This document shows, in pieces, positions 1-12,600 of a DNA stretch of 64,000 bases. Each line of letters starts with the position of its first letter. The stretch's first letter is position 1. The notes beneath the pieces are model-generated. The model saw only the letters and a program-made list of their open reading frames with translations. It searched no databases and had not been told where the DNA came from. Source of the stretch: Pontederia crassipes (taxonomy: Eukaryota; Streptophyta; Magnoliopsida; Commelinales; Pontederiaceae); contig CM060197.1 in the NCBI GenBank assembly GCA_030549335.1, positions 21,960,501-22,024,500 on the forward strand. The letters are read 5' to 3'. The translations under genes were made by a program, and so were the position numbers.

Positions 1-179
1 ACATGTACACTGTAGCAGGAAGGTTGAATCAATGGACAAACAATTTACAATGCTATTCTTAGAAAAGAACCCAATTGACGAAAAAATCACGAGCGACAAA
101 AGGAGGTAGTTCTGATCACTTTTTCTCAAGAGCAGCAGCGGAGAATATTCGTCATTATGAGCAGGAATTGCATGGCAGG

Positions 180-3100
180 TTAAGAGATCGAGTGCCTCCT
201 GTCCTTCGGTGGTTTCGTGCGGCCTTTGGTGGCACCGTCGGAGCGCATGAAAGGGGAGAGGAGCTTCTTGGATAAAGAACTGATCACGGACTTCTTCGGC
301 AATGGAGGCTTCCCAGCAGGCGCCGCGTAGTCCGAAGGCTTCTGGACCTCGTTTTGCTGCACTTTCATCCTCATTAGCTCCAGCTTGAGATCATCGTTCT
401 CTCTCTGCAAGCGGGACAGTTCGTCTGGCGGCGTGGCTTGGTATCTGCTCCCGTATCGACCGGACTTGAAGGAAATGGCAGGGGATTCTTCGCCCGAGAG
501 TGCGCCGCCGATCGTTGCGCCTCGATAGCGCTGCTGCTCGTAGTGAAGAACCTGAACCACTATCTGCGCTGGAAGCCTGCTGTTCTGAGCTGCATGCGCG
601 CAAGCCTGTCTTGACAGCTTCTGGTAATCCATTATGCTGCACACTTTCTTCCTCTCGGCTTCGGTCAGAGATGAATGAGCCTGTGGATTGTGTCAGAAAG
701 AACTCTGTCACTGGAAGTGGAATTTAAGCTAGTTGGAGGAGAGGGAGTGTCAAATTCTAGATCACATCTTCTGCAGTCCATCTAGCAAAAGAAAAAATGA
801 GAACGCTGCACTGGAAGTTCTAAGGATGGCTCTAATTTGGAGGTGGAGGATTAGAGTTCAAGTGTTGCAAGTAATGTCTAACAATTGTATCCTCAGGAGC
901 TACCTTTCATCAGCCTTTTGTCTCTCAAACTGCATTGGACTTGCACCACTTTGGGTCAGGAATATTAGAACCGAAAGACAACAATGAGTTGTAAACTTTT
1001 AATATTTACATGCTATTCCAAGAATTAGTGATGCTTGAATAATTTCAATTGTACATGTTTTGTTGATGAAAGGTGAAAGCCACTAAACTCCTGTGTGCAT
1101 GCAAGAAAGAAGAAGCATCTATGTAAATGAACAGAAAGAGCGTGACGAGTTTTATGTGCTACATACAATCTGATTGGAGCAGAAAGGGTGAGCAATGAAG
1201 TAATGAACAACACTGGCCAACGAAAGTATGAAATTACCTTGAGATATATATCAGTTGCTCTATACATGGCATCATCGTTCACCCTTGCTTGTTCTGGGAT
1301 CAGTTCTGCAAGGCTAAGAAAATTGGCGATTGTCAAGTTTGGATCGGATGCTATTTCAGAAAGATAACTCTCCATTAGACTTCTGACTTGCTCTAAATTG
1401 CTGGATATCGGGGAGACAAAGTCGCCATCGATGACATTGTAACCAAAACAGCTTGCTTCAACTTCATGTTCAAGGTAGTTAAGTAAGATCCTCTTAACTG
1501 TTTCAACATCAAAGGTCGTGTCATCATTGGCAGAAAATGTAGGGATCAATAGATCATCCAGCACAGCCTGGCCTAGCTGCAAGCTTATTCTCTTCTCAAG
1601 ATCGAGTCTGCAAGCTATGGTTGTCTCAAGATATATTGCTGCCCTTAAAAGCAATGATAGAAAACTGACTGACATTGCATTCCTCGCGGTCGGCAAAAGG
1701 CTGACGACTGTTTCCAGCACCACCCTCTTCTCATGCTGTTGTTTCGGCTCAATTTTCATTGACCTTCGTCTTCCAAATATGTCCTACATCAAGCTATCAG
1801 GTTTAATTAATTGTAAAGTGCTCATCAGCAACTAACATTAGCTCTTTTTCTGTAATATAGAAGTTATTCAGTATATTTTCTTGACTGCAAATTCTTCTAT
1901 TAGTATGAAGATTACATAGACTATGGAAAGTCCAATATAAAGCTTGAATTGAATGAGGAGAATTTCCTAGGACCAAGGAGCAACATAATTGTATCCTTCT
2001 CCTCGAATGGGTTTATAGCATTACTTTCAGGCAACTAATCATGAACTTGTAAGCATCATGCATTGAAGGATAGAGAGCTTACCAATCCTTGGAGAGATTT
2101 CTGCGCATACAACATGATTATTGGTCCAATAGCATGCTGTTCAAAACCCCTGCCCTTCATTGCCATGAGAACCCTCTGAAATGTATCAATTCTGAGTACT
2201 GTTAATTTCTCCACCCACCAGTCAACTTCTTTCGACTGTTGGAGTGAAGATCTCAACTTTTCCTGAGAGTTGCTAGACAATTGGTGCAGGCGGTCCTTGC
2301 AGGCCAAGTATGCAATTGCGTCAATGCACCTGCTTACCAATTTTATCTCCTCAGACATGGGAAAGAGGTCCTCTGATTTGTGCAACACAGCGATCGCACC
2401 TGACAGGTTCATCAATACCACTTGTTCCAAGTAGGCTTCCAATCTGTTTATGAGATTTCCGGTCGCACAGTCGTCGGTCATCTCAAGGTACTCCGCAGCA
2501 CATCGTAGAACAGCTACGTTCTCCAAATTGATCTCAAAATTAACTCCATAACAGAATTTACTCACAAGCTCAAATGCCTCGGCACCACCAGGGATGTTAG
2601 GAATTTGGATGAACGAGATGCTTGGGTCATTGATCTCTGATATCACCCTTCTTATGTATCCGCATTTTGAGATCAATGGGAACTGTAAGGAGACATTGCA
2701 TAAACTGATATCAGCAAATTGTATGTTTGTGTTGATTACAGTTAATCACAAAGGACTGATAAGTTAAAATCCAGGATAATAGACTTATTCTTCAACATGC
2801 ATTAGTAATTTAGTGTAAAAGAACTGTTACCAACAAAGCAACGAAATTGATTGCTGCACCGAAAATCTGATCTACTTGAATCCATGACTTATGCTGAGAG
2901 CAAATTTTGGTGCTGATACGAGAATCAGATTATGGTTACCGTAAACATAGTTAATGTTTTTGTTACAGCAACATGAAGATCTCGTTAGGATCAAGGATCT
3001 TTTGAAACACTTGGAGACAAGAAAAAAGTAACACCATGTGGCATAGATTGAGCTAGGATTTGGGATTTTTTGAGACAATCTGAGACAGGAAATATGTAAC

Positions 3101-3544
3101 AGTATGTGACATGGATTGACTGCCACATTAGCATGAATAAGGAGAATGTAATATTTCAAAGAAGTTGCAATATGCAAGGCTTGATCTGCATACACAGCTG
3201 TGTATTACCTTGTGCAAGGAGAAACTTGCTTCCCCAACCTGAACAGTGACATCTGTTGGGACCTCCTGGGACGAGATCCTGCACAGGAAAAGGAGCACCT
3301 CCATTAAAGAATAGGGAAAGGATACTGTGGTACAGGAAGCATGAAGAAAGACTCTGAGGTTTTGTCCCCAAGAAAAGATTAAGAACAACATGGATAACAA
3401 AACTAGAGCCCAAGTTATGCATTATCAGAAGAGCAGATTGAAAAAAAACCATTCACTAGTCCTCTTCATAGCAGCAGAGAGCAGCAGCTTCCTTTTAACA
3501 AAGGCTGCAGATTGTGCTTCAGCCTCCGGATGAACCCCCAGCAT
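180..3544 (-). CDS. NPH3/RPT2-like (NRL) BTB protein, five exons
   Basis: Exons on the minus strand, all with GT-AG borders: 3450-3544, 3209-3278, 2083-2682, 1238-1783 and 180-680. They join to 603 residues. Phase checks: exon 1 ends TG and exon 2 starts G, rebuilding the family's MKRTSEW-I-SSQE start region. An N-terminal BTB domain lies at about residues 40-140. The NPH3 domain runs from DWWVEKL (about 209) to the conserved LSRQACAHAAQNSRLP block (about 459-475). A coiled coil follows at about 523-548. The protein ends RRHSIS, with a serine in the antepenultimate position. Family members are plasma-membrane-associated signalling proteins that act with phototropins or PIN polarity, and BTB-NPH3 proteins can be CUL3 adaptors. 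The Met at residue 26 could be an alternative start. The exact orthologue is not resolved. Confidence 0.93.
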
Positions 3545-5531
3545 TCCTGTGGCTGCTAACCTTTATACCTTCCTTATCTTCTCAAAGTATGCTCTTTTCT
3601 CCTCTTCCTCTGCCTTGTTCTTATCACATCCATGCCTCCATCAGGCATCAGCTGAGGAGGATTGAGGGGCAACTTCGCTGGAAAAAGAAGTGAGGAGGCA
3701 AGTAGCCTGGAGGGATTCAAACTTTGATGCTACTACTGCTACTGGAAGATGTGGTGAAGATTTAAGGCATCATTCAATGCACAAATCATCTATTTTCTTG
3801 TCCCTGATGTGTCTGTTTCCATGTTTTGTCTCGCCCTGTAGTTGCATTCATTTTCAAAGGCCTGACCGCCCCAGATCCCAAACAATGTGAGTTGTTCAGG
3901 TCCACCCATGGGAAGCATTCCAGTTTTAACCTCTATACTTGCACTATAGCCTTGATTTGACTCGCAAATTATGGCAAAAAATGACATAATAAACTTTGTC
4001 TGGTATGAACAGAAGCATGCAGAGGAAAGAGAAGATTTGACACTACTAAAAAAAAGAATTTTTTTTGGGTGATGAAAGAATTCTTTTTTTTGTTGGAATC
4101 ATCCAGGAATTCTCTCTCTTATACTTTTGTTACTCGTATTTGAACTTTGCAAGTGAGCATTCCACTTGTTCCATGGTGTCGATGCTTCAAAGACTGTGTC
4201 GTCTCTGTCTCCGAAGCCATTTGCTTACAGGGCAGCCCTCGCAGAACGCGCACCATCTAACAGAACCAAAGATCCATCTCTCTCTCACTCCATCAAACAG
4301 AAGTTAGAACCAAACATGTCCCTGGTTGGATCCACGTGTCAGTGATTGCGAAGGACCACCCATGATCCAACCAGCGAATCTATAGAGACAAAATCAAATT
4401 CAGAAACAGCCATGGAACTTTGGAATCAAATTCAGGGATCGGTTCAGACAAGGCAGAAAGTGACACAACTGTCCGGATAAACATGGAAGCATTTGCTTGC
4501 TGTGGCCCTTCATTATTCTTCCATTCTGTTTGCTTCTTAAAGATAAATAAACAGAAGTAAAGCTTCATGCATTTTGATCCACGCCGACGAGTTCATCACC
4601 GATGACTGAGATAGCATAGACTACGAGTAAGATTTTGTATCAATTTAGGCAGATAGAGAAATCAGTTCTTTCCTATGATTGGCCATCAGAAGGAAAAATA
4701 TCACACATTCGCCGTAATGTTCTATTTTTACTTTACTTATCATATGTAGTTTAGAATATAAAAGTACATGTCGTTTGATCAATGTGGATAATGAACTATT
4801 TTTAGTTTTTTAAAACTTTGTAGAATATAAAGTAACCATCTTTTTATAAATCCAAGTAATTAATTGATTTTCATTTATTTGTGAAGTCAGCTCAAACCTG
4901 ATAAAAGTCGTATAATTTTATCATTTTTTGGGTGGGACATTGCTATAACATCTTTAAAAAAACATGCTTGGCGGTCAAAACAATTGAAACTATTCTTACA
5001 CAAACTGTTCAGTGCCAAATCCAAACCATTCAGACCGAGGTTCAAGCAACCAGGGGAGAAAAAAAATTCTGGGAGATGAACAAGCGAAAAGAACCAAGTG
5101 ATGAAAGCTGTTAAATTTTCAATTGGAAGTACTTTAAGCCTGCAATTCAGCACACTACACGCGAAATTTCAACCCATACATCATTTCTGAACAGCCTTCC
5201 ACAGACATGATCAATTTTCCTTTAGGAGCTATGAAACTCCCAGACATCCAAATTTCAGATCACATGAGTTTGTAACTATATAAAGATGTTTTTGCAAAAT
5301 TAGAATGCACTGCAAGAAAATATATACAGATCGTAGTTTGATATCACCATATTTGATACTCGGTTGATATTTCTCCTGTATTAACAGCAGAACTGTGACA
5401 CTTTTTTTTTCTGAAGGCAAGAATTGTGACTTTTTAACTTTCTACTATACCCTTCTAGTCTTAAAGCAAAAGTTTATAGATTCCCACTATTTTGTACTCT
5501 GCAGTGCTCAAAGAGGTTGAAAGTGTTGCAT
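3545..5531. other. Intergenic spacer between two minus-strand genes
   Basis: No coding region, RNA gene or clear transposon end was recognised here. The left end is the upstream region of the NPH3-like gene. A TATA-like GTATAAAGG on the minus strand near 3570 lies very close to the chosen start and may belong to a shorter transcript. Short open frames here lack codon structure or family resemblance. Confidence 0.6.
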
Positions 5532-7825
5532 TCAACAACCAAAATCGTAGGGGACTAGTCCTTGAAGCTCTGGCCCATTGAGTCTGCTGTTGTTTTCAAA
5601 ACTGGAAAGGCAAAGAATGAAAACGATTCAGATAACAACTCATCCACTACAGAATATTTGGATCCAGGTGAAATACTTAAGCATAAATTGTGCGATCAAA
5701 GTAGACCAGGATTTGTTAATCATACTTTAACTCGACCAGGAAGTAAGATGAGGCAGATCCATCAAGGTAACCCCTTTAAAAGCATCGATCCCAATAATAG
5801 CTTCAGAGGCCTTGTTTTGTTGTTCTAACAAGAAATTAACCATCTATATAGATTATTAAAATTAAGCGCAACCAACACAGGAATACTTGTCAATGAATCG
5901 CAGAGATTTAGTTTGGTTTCAAACTAGTAAACCTGATGTCATTCTGGCTTAGTGCAATACATTTACAAGCATTCAAACAGAGTACAATGTCATCAGGATG
6001 TATTTTCCATCTAAATTTTCACTACTCTATTGTTTTCTTTTCCTTTTTTTTTTCTCCGGAGGGGCATCCTTCTAGAATTCTACCAAGAACTGTGAAGACA
6101 AATTTACGAGTTTAATGACATCCTGTGTTTGGAATCTAAGTAGAAAATGTCTGCAGTCCAAAGAGTAGTTTGTTTGTTCTGCATAAATCACAGTCAAAAC
6201 TTTGATCCACTTGTGATGTACCACATGTAATCTCAGCAGAAAAAAGTCACCCTTCAGTTGTTTCAATCTCTTAATGATTATGACAACCGACAGATATTTT
6301 TGCATATTCTAAGACAAGATCCTTCTAATTATTTTGCCATTCAAAAAGAAATAATCAAAATCATTGCAAGTTAAATGCACAAGATTGGACAGGATTGTGT
6401 GAAAGAGATTGGTAAACACATTGACAAAACTCACATCGTCCCTGTCCGTGCATACTAGCTATGTGCATGTAGCTGATAGCTGGATCTGGTGATAAGCTAA
6501 TAATGAGGTCAAGAAGAACTATTTATTTTCTCGCTAATACCCATATTCCCTAGAGGTAACCTCAAGGAGTAAAAGAATTTACACAAACTGGCAAGGGATT
6601 ATCATATTCAGAGGTAAACAGTTTAAATTGGCTCTTATGGTTCCTCAAACATAAATATAACAGGAATATGGCCTACCTCTCCATGGGAAAACCTGAGAAA
6701 GGGCCGTCAATTGGAATAGTTCCACAAAGATCATTGTTTGAAAGATTACTGCATCAATCGAACAAAGAGTTATTGCTACCGAATCCATTGCCTCTTTTAT
6801 GCAGTTAAAATTAAATGAGTTAACTATAAATGTAATCCTTACAGGATTTTCAGATTTGAGAGCATTGTTAAATCTCTGGGTATTGATCCAGAAAGCTTAT
6901 TCTTGTTGAGACGTCTGTGCAGAACATTTCAGAGGAATCAGAAGGAAAAAATAACTTTCTTTTCCATATAATACAGTAAATACATTAAATTACACAAAAG
7001 AAATATTCACGTCCTGGTCAATGAGGAAAATGTAGAAACTTACAAGAATCTAAGGGACTTCAGTTTGCGAAATGACTTGGGAATATTCCCCACGAGCCTG
7101 TTCCCGTACAAATCCATGCTGATGAGGTTCTTCAAATTTCCCAGTTCCTCAGGGATCTCGCCTTCAAAGTTGTTACTGTATAGCTCCCTGCAACGCCAGG
7201 CAACCAACCCACTCATTAGACTACTACCCTTTGTTCATTTCAAGATACATTGTTACGTATCGAGAAAATGGGGAGCTCACAGGTATCGCAGGTGCTCCAG
7301 ACGGCCGAGCTCAGAGCCGAGAGTGCCGGAGATGTTAGAATTCCCCAAGTCCCTAACACAAGCATGGGAAAGATTACTCTTTTACGACAGAAGGAGCCCA
7401 AATGTGAGATCTTTGAAACGGTAAGAGAAAGAACGAGTTGCAGCGGTGTTTTTTTTTTCTTACAGGCGTATGACGTGGTTGTGATCGTCGCAGGTGACAT
7501 GGAACCAGGTGCAGGGGTTGACGAGAGTGGGATCCCAGCTCTGGAGCACACGGGTGGGATCAGAGAACCGCGATCTCAGCGCGTGAAGCGAGGCTCCTGT
7601 CGCAACCGACTTTTTTTTTCTTACGAAGCGAAAGGAACAAAAGATCCTTCTTTTTTGCAGGAAGAAACAGAAAAGTACAGCAGCAGCTGCCGCAGCAGCA
7701 GCAAAAACAAAAAGATGGAGCATGTTACCTTCTGAGTTGGTAGAGGTGACTGGCGAAGTTGCGAGGAGGAGGAGGAGGAGGAAGGAGACGAGGGGGAGTG
7801 CCGCAACAAGAGTAGTAGAAGCCAT
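5532..7825 (-). CDS. LRR1: Small secreted leucine-rich repeat protein, LRR1/SERK-ectodomain type
   Basis: Seven minus-strand exons with GT-AG borders: 7729-7825, 7464-7596, 7281-7352, 7044-7187, 6843-6914, 6677-6748 and 5532-5601. They give 219 residues. Residues 1-28 are a hydrophobic signal peptide with a run of leucines. An LRR N-cap with the [16 protein letters not shown] signature follows, then five LRRs. The LRR exons are 72 or 144 nt and share one phase, the classic SERK-like LRR exon structure. The C-terminus after [10 protein letters not shown] ends [14 protein letters not shown]. There is no membrane segment or kinase, so it is a short apoplastic or membrane-peripheral LRR protein of about the usual family length. 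Rice and pepper relatives are implicated in defence through partner proteins. That role is family knowledge, not visible here. Confidence 0.93.
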
Positions 7826-8492
7826 TGAGGACGATGGAGGGGGAGGGAGCTGCACTGCAGGGAGGAGAAATGGAACTGGAGGTGGGGGGCTAAAGAAAGC
7901 AGTCCAAGGGAGAATTGCTTTGAGTGGAAGGTCACGAGTCAAAAGGGGGAGACAGAGAAAAAGCACGCCATTGACGTTGGGGAGTGGAGCTGAGTGCGGT
8001 GGGGTTTGATTTGGTTTGGCGTGTGCCGTGTGGTGTGGGCGGCTTCTCCATTATCGCCCGAATGCGAAATCATCCAAAACTTAATGTTTCCTAAGTTATC
8101 AGTAAATACTTAAATTGATAAATTAGTTTGTATTTAGATAAAATAAATGTCATAAAAAAATTAAATATGATGAATTAATTTTTAGTAGATATTTGAATTG
8201 ACAATTATTATTATTATTATTATTATTAAAAAATACAAATAAAAATTTTATATGAAAAAGTTTTTAGGAAAATATATTATTTAAATATAAAAATTCATTT
8301 TAAAATTAATTTTATTTAATGAAATATTATTTTTTAATAAAATAATAAATAATATTATATTAGATCTTTATTATAAATATTTTATATTTAATAAACAAAT
8401 TGTTTTATAGAAGAAAGGTAAAAATGAAAAAAAATGAAAAAACAAAAAAAAGAAAGGTCAAATAAAAAAAGAAAACAAAAAAAAAAGAGGAC
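7826..8492. other. LRR1 upstream region and AT-rich spacer
   Basis: About 250 GC-mixed bases upstream of the LRR1 start, then 400 bases of very AT-rich DNA. A short (TTA)n run lies near 8205-8226 and A-rich tracts end just before the copia LTR. No gene is seen. Confidence 0.6.
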
Positions 8493-9626
8493 GGTTGATT
8501 CCACAAAATTCTCATGTTTTGATGATAACAAACACAATTGGCTGACAAATGTTACTAATGAGTTTGTCAAGTGACCTATACACAAGAATAAGTTTAACAG
8601 AAAAATAATCGACGAAGAAACGATGAAGAAAGCAAAGACCGATTGAAGGACCGAACGATCGAACACAATAGAAACTTGAAAAACTATTAAAGTGATAAGA
8701 CCGGTCGAAGAATCGGTCGACCGGATGAATGATCGAAGAAAACAAAGGCATGAAAGATATTAAAGTTATGAAACCGGTCACTAGACCTGTCCACCAAAAT
8801 AAACACAACACATAGACGTTGAAGAAATCAACAATCGGTCGACCGGATGCACGCCCGAAATGAACAAAAGGTTAAAATAGGTGAAAATGAGGAACCGGTC
8901 GAACCGATCAAACGACCAAAATAAATAGTGATGTCAAATGTAGTGGAAAATATCTAACCGATCGACTGACCATGTCAATTGGTCGACCGATTTAGCGTGA
9001 TCTGATGCAATAATAACTATATTTCATATCAAATCTTTTGATTACCTTCCAAATATGAAAGATCTCGTCAAGTAAGATATAAAAGAAGTTGAGAATGCAA
9101 GAGAAACTAAGGGGAATAGAGTACAAGCAATCAAACGAAGATTATTTTTATCATTTTTCTCTTAAAAAGCCATAGATCCATTTCTTCTCACCAATTTCTA
9201 CTCTGTAATCCCTCTGGTGATCATTTGTGAAAAAGAGAGATTGAGAGATCTACAAAATTATATTCCTGAAAGCTCTCATGTGAAAAGAGGATCACGCGCC
9301 TTTCCTCTTGAGCGGAGAAGGAAGGTGGTGTACATGTAAAAGGATTTCCTTCTCCCTTTTACAAAAGGAGGACAATAGTGAATCTCTGACAGTCTCAAAG
9401 TCGAGGAGTCGATGTAGGCCAAGGAGTTGTGTCGAACCTCGTCAACAAATCATGTGTTTACTCTCTATTTCATTTCTGTTATCCTTTTGCATTAACTACG
9501 TTGCATTTAGCATTTTCACGAAAACCTTTTAAAAGGAAAAGTTTGAAATCTCAAAATTAAAAAAATATTATATAGCAATTCATCCCCCCCCCCCCCCTCC
9601 TCCTCTTGGTACCCTATGATCCTACA
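8493..9626 (+). repeat. 5' LTR of the copia element
   Basis: It starts near TTGATTCCACAAAATTC and ends CCTACA just before the primer binding site. Several palindromic CGGTCGACCG-like motifs lie at 8700-9000. A run of about 15 C lies near the 3' end (9583-9597). The exact 5' edge is uncertain because the 3' LTR partner is truncated. Confidence 0.75.
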
Positions 9627-9628
9627 AG

Positions 9629-9640
9629 TAGTATCAGAGC
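9629..9640 (+). promoter_or_regulatory. Primer binding site (initiator tRNA-Met type)
   Basis: TAGTATCAGAGC differs by one base from the usual copia site TGGTATCAGAGC and lies two bases after the LTR end. Confidence 0.75.
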
Positions 9641-9684
9641 CTAATTTTACTCTTGTGATAAAGATTTAATTATCTTTAAGAGTC

Positions 9685-12600
9685 ATGACATCAAACAACT
9701 TTATTCTTAGTGAAGATCAATCCACCGATCGTCCTTCACTTTTTAATGCATCTAACTTTGCATAATGGAAAATAAGGATGCAGGAGTATGTATGTTCCAT
9801 TGATATTGATATTTGGGATGTAACTGAAAATTGTTCTAATTTGCATGAAAAATTACCAGCATAATACACTGATGGAGAAAGACTTTTAGTTAAACTGGAT
9901 TGAAAAACAAAAAATATTTTTTATTGTGCCTTAGATACCACTGAATTTAATCGCATTTTTATCTGTCTAAATGCAAATGAAATTTGGAAAAAAAAAACTT
10001 ATTATTACTCATGAAGGACTGAGAAAGTTAAGAAGTCTAGATTAAATCATGAATATGATTCTTTTAAAATGCATGAAAATGAAACTAAAGTAATATGTTT
10101 GTATGCTTCAAAGATGAGCCAAGGACTAATGCTAAAAAAAGTGAAAAATTTTCTCAGTTACTCTCCTCGAAATGGCACATCAAAAGAACTATAATTGAGG
10201 AAAAGGATATTAACAAGTTGGACTTTGATGATTTCATAGGATCAATATTAAACTATGAGACAGGAATGAAAGAAGATGAGGATGCAAATGTCACAAAGAA
10301 AAAAGATCTAGTCTTAAAGGCAAAAATTGATGAAAAAGAAACAAGTGAAGATGAAGAGGATGTTGATGAAAGAAAATTGACACTCTATGCAAAGAAACTA
10401 TACCAATACTTGAAGTTTGCCAAACAAAGAAAGAAAAATGAATCTTTTAGAAGAAAGTCAACAAGTAATAATCAAATTACTTTCTTTGAATGCAAAAAGA
10501 CAACACTCTTGTGAGAAAGGACAAAAATGTTGAAACTTCAAAGAAAAAGAAGGTGTTTCAAATAACTTGGGATGAAAGTGAGGAGGAAAAAGACGGTTCT
10601 TTCTCAAGTGATGAAAATGAGGCTTACCTTTGTATCATGGAAAATGAAGAAGTATATTCTAACTCATCAAGTGATGAATTGAGTGCATTTGATATGAATG
10701 ATGAATTTAGAAAACTGATAAGGAAATATGAAGCATTAAAAAAGAAGCATGATAAATTGAAAAGCAGAATTTGATATTGTTAAAATAAAAAAACGGAAGT
10801 AGTATGATACATGTGAAAATTGCATCTCTTTAGATGATGAGAACACATGTTTACAATTTCTAATTGATGAACTAAAAATGAAAAATAATAGTCTAAACGC
10901 ATGAGTCAGTTCACAAATAAGTGAAATAGAAATATTAAACACAAAAGTAAATGTATTAGAAGAAAAAGTTCAAAAGTTTTCAAATAGTAGAAAAATGTTA
11001 GATGCTATGTTCAGTGGCTCCAGAATATCTACTAATAAAAAAAGGTCTTAGCTATAACTCCTTTGAGAAAAGATATGATTCAAGAATTCTATTTGTGAGA
11101 GTTGCAAATGTGCATAATTCAAGATTGACTTATTTTCATTGTGGTGAACATGGTCATTACTCTTCTTCTGAATGCAACATTAGAAAAGGAAAAAAATATT
11201 GGAATGAAGAAGATCTGAGTTCCTAAAAGAACCAATGCTAATCAAGATGGATCCAAACAAGTTTGATACCAAAAAGATAAATTTTTGTGTCTATTTTTTT
11301 AGAAGCATCAAGAAAGAAGAAGAAAAGCAAATGGTATTTTGACAGTGGCTGCTCAAGCACATGACATCGATGCATCAAAGGCACATGACAGTGGCTTAAG
11401 GAACTATGGCTTTCAGAGACAATGCAAAAAGAAAGATTATCAGTATAGGTAACATTGGTAAGAATGATAAAATATTTTTTGAAAATGTATGGTTAATAGA
11501 TAATTTGAAGGATAACCTAATTAGTATTAGTCAACTTTACGATAAAAACTTTCAAGTAAAATTTGAAAAAGAAAATGTCTAATACTAGATGAAAATGAAA
11601 ATTTGTTGCATATTAGCTTTGGACACAACAACATATATAAAATTGATTTTGAAAATTTGGAAAATGAAAAGTGTTTGAGTGCATTGCATAAAAGACTTGG
11701 TCATGTGAATTTTAAATTATTAAAGAAGCTCTCTAAAAATGAATTAGTAAGAGGACTATCAAAAATAAAAATTGAGAAAATATTGTATGTGATTCTTATT
11801 TAAAAGGAAAACAAACAAAAAGTTCTTTTAAATTCAAAGACCTTATTAGCACTAGTATAATTCTAGAACTATTACATTTAGATTTATTTGGTCCCATTTA
11901 TGTTACAAGCCTAGGTGGAAAAAGATATGTTTTGTGTTGGTAGATGATTACTCGCGTTTTACATAGACTTTATTTCTTACTCACAAAGATGAAGTTTTTC
12001 ATACTTTTCTGAAATTTGTAAAAAGAATACAAAATGAATTTTATAAAAAAAATCTAAAAAATTAGAAGTAAGCATGGTGGAGAATTAAAAAAAAATAAGT
12101 TTTAATTGTTTTATGAAGAAAATAGGATTTCACATAATTTTTCTACACTTAGAACACCTCAACAAAATAGAGTGGTTGAAAGAAAAAATAGGACTATACA
12201 AGAAATGGCAAGAACCATTCTAAATGAAAATACTCTTCCTAAATACTTTTAAGTAGAAGCTGTGAACACCTATTAAATAGGATTTTAATAAGACCCTTAA
12301 CAAAGAAAATTTGTTTTGAACTTATTTATGGAAAAATACCAATTATTTCGTATTTCAAAGTTTTTTGTTGCAAGTGTTTTGTGATAAATAATAAGGACAA
12401 GTTAGGAAACTTTGATGCTAAGTGTGATGATACTATTTTTGTTGACTATTCTAGTACAAGCAAGACATATAGAGTATATAATAAAACAACTTTTTTTATT
12501 GAAGAATCCATGCATGTTAAATTTAATGAGACTAATGATTTTATTTTGAGTAAACATGTTGATGAAGATGAGATACAGGAGCTTGAAGTGACAGAAAAAT

